Shown piece by piece: positions 36,304 through 43,552 of a stretch of DNA of 64,000 nt (positions are counted from its first letter, which is position 1; each line of letters opens with the position of its first letter). The notes under the pieces are model-generated. The model saw only the letters and a program-made list of their open reading frames with translations. It had not been told where the DNA came from and did no database searches. The position numbers and the translations under genes were made by a program. Location of the stretch: contig NZ_JAHOPB010000002.1 in NCBI RefSeq assembly GCF_019039055.1, forward strand, positions 620,001 to 684,000. Direction: 5' to 3'. This stretch comes from Reyranella humidisoli (GTDB lineage Bacteria > Pseudomonadota > Alphaproteobacteria > Reyranellales > Reyranellaceae).

Positions 36304-36323
36304 GCATTTTGTATACAATATGC
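36304..36323. promoter_or_regulatory. Predicted GntR-family operator
   Basis: A 20-bp near-perfect palindrome with core TTGTATACAA (36309-36318); the full arms GCAT and ATGC match and only one pair differs. The core is identical to the centre of the known B. subtilis GntR operator, and FCD-type regulators often use TTGT-N2-ACAA sites. It lies between the divergent aminotransferase and GntR genes, so binding could repress both. The AT-rich core stands out from the GC-rich surroundings. Confidence 0.75.
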
Positions 36324-36342
36324 CAAAGTGAGTCCAGAGAAG

Positions 36343-37041
36343 ATGGATGGTTCGACTTTCCCGATCGCGCGTCTGACGCTGCCCGAGGCGGCGGCCGAGC
36401 GCCTGCGCGTCCTCATCATCGAAGGCGAATTGGCGCCGGGCGCCAAACTCAATGAGCGCGAGCTGAGCGAACGTCTGGGTGTGTCGCGCACCCCCTTGCG
36501 GGAAGCGTTCCGCATGCTGGCGGCCGATGGCCTGCTGATCCAGCTCCCCAACCGCGGCGCGCAGGTCGTCGCCCTGTCGCGCGAGGATGTGCGTGGCGCC
36601 TTCGAGGTAATGGGCGCGCTGGAGGGGTTGGCGGGCGAACTCGCGGTGGAGCGGGTGACGGATGCCGACGTCGCGGATTTGCGCACCCTGCAGGAGCAAA
36701 TGGAGGTCGCCCATGCCGCCCACGACCTTCCGGCCTATTACCGGATCAACCGCGCCATCCACGACCGGTTCAACGCCATCGCCGGCAATGCCATCCTGGG
36801 GCAGACCTACCGCACGCTCAACGCGCGGCTGCATGCCCTCAGGTTCCGTTCCAACCTGAACCCGGCCAAGTGGGCTCTGGCGGTCTCTGAGCATCGTTCC
36901 ATGATTGCAGCCCTTGCGGCGCGCGACGGCGCTGCGCTACGTGGTCTGCTGGTCGGGCATCTGCGTGCCAAGCAGCAGGCGGTACTCGATTCAATGGACA
37001 ACAGAGACGACAAGAACCTTCAGGGAGGAACAGAACCATGA
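36343..37041 (+). CDS. GntR-family transcriptional regulator, FCD (FadR) subclass
   Basis: A 232-residue regulator. The N-terminal winged helix-turn-helix is plain in LIIEGELAPGAKLNERELSERLGVSRTPLREAFRMLAADGLL (about residues 22-70), and the C-terminal all-helical FCD ligand domain holds the expected histidines in HDRF, SEHRSMI and LVGHLRAKQQ. ATG 36343 follows AGAGAAG; an in-frame start upstream would run through the operator. Its stop overlaps the TctC-type receptor gene by four bases, so regulator and receptor are one transcript. The ligand is probably a small organic acid. Confidence 0.93.
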   Translation: MDGSTFPIARLTLPEAAAERLRVLIIEGELAPGAKLNERELSERLGVSRTPLREAFRMLAADGLLIQLPNRGAQVVALSREDVRGAFEVMGALEGLAGELAVERVTDADVADLRTLQEQMEVAHAAHDLPAYYRINRAIHDRFNAIAGNAILGQTYRTLNARLHALRFRSNLNPAKWALAVSEHRSMIAALAARDGAALRGLLVGHLRAKQQAVLDSMDNRDDKNLQGGTEP

Positions 37042-38030
37042 CGACGACTTTTTCGACGTCGCGACGCAATGCCCTCAAGCTCGGCCTCGCCGCCACCCTG
37101 GCGGCTCCCGCCGCGGCCCGTGCCCAGCAGGGATGGCCGAACGGCCCGATCACGTGGGTCAACCCGTTCCCGGCCGGCGGCGGCACCGACGTCTTCGCCC
37201 GCCCGCTGGCCGCGCAGGTCGGCGAGCAGCTCGGCGTCCAGATCCTGATCGACAACAAGGGCGGCGCGGGCGGCACGGTCGGCGCCTCGCAGGCGGCCAA
37301 GATGAAGCCGGACGGCCAGACCTTCTTCGTCGGCGCGATCCATCACACGATCGCCCCGTCGGTCTACAAGAACCTCGACTACGATCTCGAGAAGAACTTC
37401 GAGCCGATCACCATGATCGCGCTGGTGCCGCAGGTGATCTCGATCAACCCGAACAAGGTTCCGGTGAAGACCGCGGCCGAGTTCATCGCCTACCTGAAGG
37501 CCAACCCGAACAAGGTGAATTACGCCTCGCCCGGCGCGGGCACCGCCCATCACCTCGCCGGTGAGCTGTTCAAGCTCGAGACCAAGACCGAGATCGTCCA
37601 CGTGCCGTATCGCGGCGCGGGCCCCGCCATGCAGGACCTGCTCGCCGGCAACACCGACATGATGTTCGATGGCATGGGCACGTCGGCGCAGCAGATCAAG
37701 GCCGGCAAGCTCCTCGGACTGGCTGTCGCCACGGACAAACGCTCCCCCGAGTTCCCCAACATCCCGACGGCGGCCGAGATCGGCGTGCCGTCCTGGCTCG
37801 TGTCGACCTGGTACGGGGTCTGGGCCATCAAGGGAACGCCGGAGCCGATCGTGAAGCGCATGTACGACGAGATCGTGAAAGCGCTGGCCGTTCCCAAGCT
37901 CCAGACGATCTGGAAGGAGCAGCTGGCGCAGGTCGGCGGCGAGGCCCCGGCCGACTTCGCAAAGCGCATCCGCGCCGAGATCGAGAAGTGGCAGAAGGTC
38001 GTCGCGGCGGCCGGCGTGAAACTCGACTGA
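37038..38030 (+). CDS. Tripartite tricarboxylate transporter receptor (TctC/Bug family)
   Basis: A 330-residue periplasmic binding protein. The signal is Tat-like (SRRNALKLGLAATLAAPAAARAQ). Family markers are ITWVNPFPAGGGTDVFARPLA, VDNKGGAGG-type (IDNKGGAGGTVGA), YASPGAGTAHHLAGELFK and VPYRGAGPAMQDLLAG. TctC proteins bind carboxylates and normally work with TctA/TctB permeases, which are absent here; orphan Bug receptors are common and may sense ligand or use a distant permease. It is coupled to the GntR gene by ATGA and lies 95 bases upstream of a 2-hydroxyacid dehydrogenase. Confidence 0.93.
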   Translation: MTTTFSTSRRNALKLGLAATLAAPAAARAQQGWPNGPITWVNPFPAGGGTDVFARPLAAQVGEQLGVQILIDNKGGAGGTVGASQAAKMKPDGQTFFVGAIHHTIAPSVYKNLDYDLEKNFEPITMIALVPQVISINPNKVPVKTAAEFIAYLKANPNKVNYASPGAGTAHHLAGELFKLETKTEIVHVPYRGAGPAMQDLLAGNTDMMFDGMGTSAQQIKAGKLLGLAVATDKRSPEFPNIPTAAEIGVPSWLVSTWYGVWAIKGTPEPIVKRMYDEIVKALAVPKLQTIWKEQLAQVGGEAPADFAKRIRAEIEKWQKVVAAAGVKLD

Positions 38031-38125
38031 AGATGGTGATGCGTCTGCCTTCACCATCCATGACCATGTCCTTCTTCGCCGGCATATGAGCGTGCGGAGA
38101 GGGCGTTTTTTGGACGTCTGTAGGC

Positions 38126-41050
38126 ATGAGCAAGCTTGAACAAAATCTGCGTCGCACGCTGAAGGGCGAGGTCCTGTTCGACAGGGCCTCGCGCGGGCGC
38201 TACTCGACCGATGCGTCGATCTACCAGGTCGAGCCGGTGGGCGTGGTGGTGCCGCGCGACGAGGCCGATCTGGCGCTCGTCGTCGACGTGGCGCGCGACG
38301 CCAAGGCGGCGATACTGCCGCGGGGCGCGGGCACGTCGCAGTGTGGGCAAACGGTCGGCGACGCGCTGGTGATCGACTGCTCGAAGTACCTGCGCGAGAT
38401 CGTGGGCTTCGACAAGAACAAGGCGCAGGTGACGGTCCAGCCGGGCGTCGTGCTCGACCAGCTCAATGCCTGGCTGAAGCCGCACGGCCTCTGGTATCCG
38501 GTCGACGTCTCGACCTCGGCGCAGTGCACGCTGGGCGGCATGGCCGGCAACAATTCCTGCGGCTCGCGCTCGATCCGTTACGGCAACATGGTGCACAACG
38601 TGGCGTCGATCGACGCGCTGCTGGCCAATGGGCAGCGGGCGCGTTTCGGATCCGCCCGGCCCGAGCACATGTCCGGCGGCGTGCGTGCCATCGCCGACAA
38701 GGTGGCCGAGCTGGCCTTCGCCGAGCGCGACGAGATCGAGCGCATGTACCCGCATGTCATGCGCCGGGTCGGCGGCTACAATCTGGACATCTTCTTCCCG
38801 CAGTCGGAGCGGCCCTACACGAGCGACAATTCGGTGAACCTCGCGCACCTGCTGGTCGGCAGCGAGGGCACGCTGGCGGTGACCGAGCGGCTCACGCTCA
38901 ACCTCGCGCCGCTGCCCAAGCACAAGACGTTGGGCGTCGTGAACTTCTCGAGCTTCTACAAGGCGATGGACAGCGCCCAGCACATCGTGAAGCTGAAGCC
39001 GACCGCTGTGGAGCTGGTCGACCGCACGATGATCGAGCTGGCGCGCGCCAATCCCGCCTTCCGGCCGGTGATCGAGCGGGCGCTGATCGGCAAGCCCGAA
39101 GCGATCCTGCTGGTCGAGTTCGCGGGCGAGGAGCGCCAGGACCAGCTGCGTGACCTGGCGCGTCTCGTCGAGCTGATGGCCGATCTCGGCCTGCCCGGCA
39201 GCGTCGTGGAGATGCCGGAGCCGAAGGCGCAGTCGGAGCTGTGGGAAGTTCGCAAGGCCGGCCTCAACATCATGATGTCGATGAAGGGCGACGGTAAGCC
39301 GGTCTCCTTCATCGAGGATTGCGCCGTCCCACTGGAGCATCTCGCCGACTACACGCAGCGCCTGACCGACGTGTTCGGCAAGCATGGCACGCGCGGCACC
39401 TGGTATGCCCACGCCTCGGTCGGCACGCTGCATGTGCGGCCGATCCTCGACATGCGCCGCGAGGGCGCCGAGAAGATGCGGGCGATCGCCGAGGAAGCCT
39501 CGGCGCTGGTGCGCGAATACAAGGGCGCCTTCTCGGGCGAGCATGGCGACGGGCTGGTGCGCTCGGAGTGGGTGGCCTGGCAGTTCGGGCCGCGCCTCAC
39601 CCGGGCTTTCGAGACAGTGAAGGACCTGTTCGATCCCGAGAACATCCTGAACCCGGGCAAGATCGTGCGTCCCAGCCGCATGGACGACCGTTCGCTGTTC
39701 CGCTTCAAGCCGGGATACGAGTCGATCAAGTACGAGCCGGCGCTCGACTGGTCGGCGTGGAACGTCCAGACCGATCCGGTCACCGAGATCTCGACCGCGC
39801 CCGGCACCGGCGGCGACCCGGCCGGCGGCTTCGCGAAGGCTGCCGAGATGTGCAACAACAACGGGCATTGCCGGAAGTTCGACGCCGGCACGATGTGCCC
39901 GTCCTTCCGCGTGACGCGCGACGAGAAGCATCTCACGCGCGGCCGCGCCAACACGCTTCGCCTGGCCTTGTCCGGACAGCTCGGATCGGAGGGGCTGCGC
40001 TCGGACGCGGTCGCGGCGGCCATGGACCTGTGCGTGAGCTGCAAGGGCTGCAAGCGCGACTGCCCGACCGGCGTCGACATGGCGCGCATGAAGATCGAGG
40101 TGAAGTCGGCGCGCCGCATGGCCAAGGGCCTGAGCTGGCGCGACCGGCTGGTGGGCGCCACGCCGTCGATGGCGCCGTGGGCGCGACGTATGCCGTGGCT
40201 GTTCAACGCCGCCTGGTTCGTCCAGTCCTACCTGGGATTCGCCAAGCAGCGCCGGCTGCCGCAGTGGCGCGGCGATACCTTCCTGTCGACCACGGACGTG
40301 GACGACGGCGACGCAACGGTGGTGATCTTCGCCGACACGTTCTCGAATAACTTCGAACCCGAGATCCTGCATGCCGCCCGCCGGGTATTGACCGCCGCGG
40401 GGCATCGCGTCGCCGTCGCCTGGCCCACGCTCGGCGCGCCGGCCCTGTGTTGCGGCCGTACCTATCTGGCGACCGGCCAGGTAGAGCGGGCGAGGGGAGA
40501 GGCACTGCGCACGCTGAATGCGCTGCGGCCGTTCGCACAGAAGGGCGTCCCGATCATCGGGCTCGAGCCGTCCTGCCTGTTCACGTTGCGGGACGAGTTC
40601 CTGGCGCTGGGCCTCGGCGAGGACGCCGAAGACGTTGCCGCCCACGCCATGCTGTTCGAGGAGTTCCTGGCCCGCGAGCAGCGGGCAGGGCGCCTCACGC
40701 TCGACCTCAAGCCGCTCGCCGAGAACAAGGCCCTGCTTCACGGCCACTGCCACCAGAAGGCGTTCGGCGCCATGAGCGCCGTGCAGGAAGTGCTGTCGCT
40801 CGTCCCCGATCTCGCCGTCACGCCCATAGAATCGAGCTGCTGCGGCATGGCGGGCAGCTTCGGCTACGAGGCCGAACACTACGAAACGTCGATTGCCATG
40901 GCCGAGCTGTCGCTTCTGCCGGCGGTGCGCAAGGCGGATGCGGAGACCTTGGTCGTGGCCGACGGCACTTCATGCCGCCACCAGATCGCCGACGGGTCCG
41001 ACCGTCAGGCGATACACGTGGCGCAGGTCCTGGATCGCGCTCTAGCGTGA
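38126..41050 (+). CDS. FAD-linked 2-hydroxyacid dehydrogenase fused to Fe-S/CCG domains (YdiJ-like)
   Basis: A 974-residue fusion enzyme. The N-terminal FAD-PCMH domain carries ILPRGAGTSQCGQTVGDALVID and TLGGMAGNNSCGSRSIRYG; the FAD-oxidase C domain contains GEHGDGLVRSEW and FDPENILNPGKIV. A ferredoxin-like part has CNNNGHCRKFDAGTMCPSF and CVSCKGCKRDCP, binding two 4Fe-4S clusters. Two CCG motifs end the protein (CCGRTYLATG and SSCCGMAGSFGYE). This is the architecture of YdiJ, a D-2-hydroxyglutarate dehydrogenase, and of related D-lactate/glycolate dehydrogenases. The physical link to a glyoxylate aminotransferase suggests work on a short 2-hydroxyacid. Confidence 0.93.
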   Translation: MSKLEQNLRRTLKGEVLFDRASRGRYSTDASIYQVEPVGVVVPRDEADLALVVDVARDAKAAILPRGAGTSQCGQTVGDALVIDCSKYLREIVGFDKNKAQVTVQPGVVLDQLNAWLKPHGLWYPVDVSTSAQCTLGGMAGNNSCGSRSIRYGNMVHNVASIDALLANGQRARFGSARPEHMSGGVRAIADKVAELAFAERDEIERMYPHVMRRVGGYNLDIFFPQSERPYTSDNSVNLAHLLVGSEGTLAVTERLTLNLAPLPKHKTLGVVNFSSFYKAMDSAQHIVKLKPTAVELVDRTMIELARANPAFRPVIERALIGKPEAILLVEFAGEERQDQLRDLARLVELMADLGLPGSVVEMPEPKAQSELWEVRKAGLNIMMSMKGDGKPVSFIEDCAVPLEHLADYTQRLTDVFGKHGTRGTWYAHASVGTLHVRPILDMRREGAEKMRAIAEEASALVREYKGAFSGEHGDGLVRSEWVAWQFGPRLTRAFETVKDLFDPENILNPGKIVRPSRMDDRSLFRFKPGYESIKYEPALDWSAWNVQTDPVTEISTAPGTGGDPAGGFAKAAEMCNNNGHCRKFDAGTMCPSFRVTRDEKHLTRGRANTLRLALSGQLGSEGLRSDAVAAAMDLCVSCKGCKRDCPTGVDMARMKIEVKSARRMAKGLSWRDRLVGATPSMAPWARRMPWLFNAAWFVQSYLGFAKQRRLPQWRGDTFLSTTDVDDGDATVVIFADTFSNNFEPEILHAARRVLTAAGHRVAVAWPTLGAPALCCGRTYLATGQVERARGEALRTLNALRPFAQKGVPIIGLEPSCLFTLRDEFLALGLGEDAEDVAAHAMLFEEFLAREQRAGRLTLDLKPLAENKALLHGHCHQKAFGAMSAVQEVLSLVPDLAVTPIESSCCGMAGSFGYEAEHYETSIAMAELSLLPAVRKADAETLVVADGTSCRHQIADGSDRQAIHVAQVLDRALA

Positions 41051-41093
41051 TCCAATTGCGGTGGCGGCGGGCGTGTGGCACGGTCCGCGGCTT

Positions 41094-42023
41094 ATGAGAA
41101 ACCCAAGAAATCCCTATTCCAGCGCCGAAATCGACCGTGCCAGCCATGAGCGCGAGGACGATGAACGGATGATCGAACTGGCCTCCTCGGGGGCCGCACG
41201 CTTCGTGCCGATCGACACCGAGAAGAACCTGGTGAAGACCGGCGGCAATCCGGAAGCCGTCTTCCTTCAGGGCATGATGGGCCGCGCCGTGGCCAATTCG
41301 AGCGACGTCCAGATCTTCCTGGGCTACGTCGAGGGCACGCCCTACTTCGCGGTCGACGTGACCGGCAAGGACACGCCGCTGAAGGACCTGGGCGAGTTCG
41401 TCGACCTGCGCCAGGTCGGGCCGCTGCTCTTCGCGCGCGAGGGCTCGATCCTCGCTTACGCCCGCGGCATGACCTACTGGCATCGCCGCCACCGCTATTG
41501 CGGCGTCTGCGGAGCCACCACCAAGGTGACGCGCGGCGGCCACGTGCGCATGTGCACCAACGAGAACTGCAAGACCGAGACCTTCCCGCGCACCGATCCC
41601 GCGGTGATCATGCTGGTCCATCATGGCGACAAGTGTCTGCTGGGCCGTGGCAAGCATTTTCCGCGCGGAATGCACTCGACCCTGGCGGGCTTCGTCGAGC
41701 CCGGCGAGAGTTTCGAGGACGCCGTTGCGCGCGAGGTCTACGAGGAAGTGAAGGTCAAGGTGAAGGACGTGATCTATCGCTCGTCCCAGCCTTGGCCGTT
41801 TCCGGCTTCGGTGATGATCGGCTTCCACGCCGAGGCCGAGTCGATGGACTTCAGCGTGAACGAGTCCGAACTCGAGAGTGCGCGCTGGATGAGCCGCGAG
41901 GAACTGCGGACCGAAAACCTTCCCAAGGACGGCTCCTTCTTCATGCCGCGTCGCGATTCGATCGCCCGCCGCCTGATCGAGGAATGGCTTGGCCACGAAG
42001 CCGGACCGTCGATCAACGGCTGA
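41094..42023 (+). CDS. nudC: NAD(H) pyrophosphatase NudC
   Basis: A 309-residue Nudix hydrolase that splits NADH and removes NAD caps from RNA. The zinc ribbon is CGVCGATT...CTNENC, followed by the Nudix box GFVEPGESFEDAVAREVYEEVKV and the NudC-specific SQPWPFPAS motif. In the Nudix box the usual glycine after the EE pair is lysine (EEVKV); the metal-binding glutamates are intact. ATG 41094 has only a weak ribosome site; a GTG-free extension upstream is not family-like. The next gene follows in 17 bases. Confidence 0.94.
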   Translation: MRNPRNPYSSAEIDRASHEREDDERMIELASSGAARFVPIDTEKNLVKTGGNPEAVFLQGMMGRAVANSSDVQIFLGYVEGTPYFAVDVTGKDTPLKDLGEFVDLRQVGPLLFAREGSILAYARGMTYWHRRHRYCGVCGATTKVTRGGHVRMCTNENCKTETFPRTDPAVIMLVHHGDKCLLGRGKHFPRGMHSTLAGFVEPGESFEDAVAREVYEEVKVKVKDVIYRSSQPWPFPASVMIGFHAEAESMDFSVNESELESARWMSREELRTENLPKDGSFFMPRRDSIARRLIEEWLGHEAGPSING

Positions 42024-42040
42024 TCTTTTCAAGGAATCCC

Positions 42041-43177
42041 ATGACCGCCCAACTCTTCACCCCAGTCGAGCTCGGCGGCGTTACGCTGCCCAACCGCATC
42101 ATCGTTTCGCCGATGTGCCAGTACTCGGCGGTCGACGGCAGCGCCCAGCCCTGGCACCAGGTGCACTACGGCATGCTCGCCATGTCGGGTGCCGGCCTGC
42201 TCTGCCTCGAAGCCACGCATGTCGAGCGCGAGGGCCGCATCACGCAGGGCTGTCTCGGCCTCTACAGCGACGAGAACGAGGCGGCGCTGAAGCCGGTCAT
42301 CGACTGGGTGCGCGGCTGGATGCCCGGCGTGAAGCTCGGCGTGCAGCTCGCCCATGCCGGCCGTAAGGCCTCGGCGCAACGCCCCTGGAAGGGCGGCGGT
42401 CCGCTGACCCAGGCCGACGCGCCCGATCTCCCCTGGACGACCTACGGTCCCTCGGCGCTGGCCTACGATCCGGCCGCCAGGTGGCATACGCCGGTGGCGC
42501 TGGACGCCGTTGGCCTGAAGCGCGTGAAGCAGGCCTTCGTCGAGGCCGCCGAGCGCAGCCTGCGGCTGGGCTTCGACGTGGTCGAATTACATGGCGCCCA
42601 CGGCTACCTGCTCAGCCAGTTCCTCTCGCCGCTCAGCAACCAGCGCAGCGACGAATATGGCGGTACCGCCGACAAGCGCCGGCGCTTCCCGCTCGAAGTG
42701 TTCGAGGCCGTACGCAGGGTGTGGCCGGCCGAGAAGGCACTGGGCATGCGGCTTTCGGCCGTCGAATGGGTCGAGGGCGGTGTGACCATCGAGGATACGA
42801 TCGAGACGGCGCGGCAGCTCAAGGCGCTGGGCTGCGATTTCGTCGATGTCAGCTCGGGCGGCAACGCACCCGGCCAGAAGATCACGCTGGGTCCGGGCTA
42901 TCACGTGCCGTTCTCGGCGCGCGTTCGCAGGGAAGCCGGCATCAAGACCTGGGCGGTGGGTCTCATCACCGAGCCCGAGCAGGCCGAAAAGATCATCGCC
43001 TCGGGCGAGGCCGACTGCACGGCGCACGCCCGGCCGTTCCTGCTCGACCCGCGCTGGGCGTGGAATGCGGCGCGGACGCTCGGCGTGGAAACCCCACCCT
43101 TGCCGTTACCCGCGGCGCGCGCGACAACCATCCTGCCGTTCAAACCGCAGACCAGCATGGCCAAAGCGGCAGAGTAG
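42041..43177 (+). CDS. NADH:flavin oxidoreductase, old yellow enzyme family (YqjM-like)
   Basis: A 378-residue FMN-binding TIM barrel that reduces activated C=C bonds. It opens FTPVELGGVTLPNRIIVSPMCQYSAVDG, with the YqjM-class cysteine in PMCQYS, then GVQLAHAGRKAS, the ligand-binding pair in ELHGAHGYLLSQFLSPLSNQRSDEYGG, and a C-terminal phosphate-binding ARPFLLDPRWAWNAA. CAAGGAATCCC precedes ATG 42041. It lies between nudC and a response regulator in the same direction. The physiological substrate is unknown, probably an electrophile. Confidence 0.94.
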   Translation: MTAQLFTPVELGGVTLPNRIIVSPMCQYSAVDGSAQPWHQVHYGMLAMSGAGLLCLEATHVEREGRITQGCLGLYSDENEAALKPVIDWVRGWMPGVKLGVQLAHAGRKASAQRPWKGGGPLTQADAPDLPWTTYGPSALAYDPAARWHTPVALDAVGLKRVKQAFVEAAERSLRLGFDVVELHGAHGYLLSQFLSPLSNQRSDEYGGTADKRRRFPLEVFEAVRRVWPAEKALGMRLSAVEWVEGGVTIEDTIETARQLKALGCDFVDVSSGGNAPGQKITLGPGYHVPFSARVRREAGIKTWAVGLITEPEQAEKIIASGEADCTAHARPFLLDPRWAWNAARTLGVETPPLPLPAARATTILPFKPQTSMAKAAE

Positions 43178-43186
43178 GGCTGTTGC

Positions 43187-43543
43187 ATGTCGAGTGTTCT
43201 GCTGGCTGAAGACGAATTCCTGATCCGCGCCGTTCTGGTCGATTCGCTGGCGGACGTCGGCATTGAGTGTATCGAGGCGGCGACGGGCCAGGAGGCTCTC
43301 GATGTCGTCCGGGGTGACAAGCCGCTCGTGGCGGTCATCGTCGATATCGGCCTGCCCGACATGTCGGGCGAGAAGGTCATCGAAGCGGCCGCGCATTACC
43401 GACCGGACGTGCCGATCATCCGCTGCTCGGGTGCGTCGGCGCCGAGCAGCCTGCCGTCGGGCATCAAGATGCATTCTTTTCCCAAGCCCTACAGCGCTTC
43501 GGAGCTGTCGGCCTTCGTGGCTTCCCTCGTCCGAAAGGGATAG
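43187..43543 (+). CDS. Stand-alone response regulator receiver domain
   Basis: A 118-residue CheY-like receiver with no output domain. The acidic pair is AEDE (residues 7-10), the phospho-acceptor is Asp53 in VIVDIGLPDMSG, and the conserved lysine is Lys100 in FPKPY. It starts nine bases after the reductase gene and ends ten bases before a hybrid histidine kinase. It is therefore likely to be a phosphorelay partner of that kinase, either receiving phosphate or acting as a sink. Confidence 0.94.
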   Translation: MSSVLLAEDEFLIRAVLVDSLADVGIECIEAATGQEALDVVRGDKPLVAVIVDIGLPDMSGEKVIEAAAHYRPDVPIIRCSGASAPSSLPSGIKMHSFPKPYSASELSAFVASLVRKG

Positions 43544-43552
43544 TAGGCGCGC

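Noticed and set aside
38051-40879. 942-codon open frame antisense to the FAD/Fe-S dehydrogenase
   Set aside because: The opposite strand encodes a complete dehydrogenase with many recognisable motifs; the antisense frame is Arg/His/Asp-rich with no domain.
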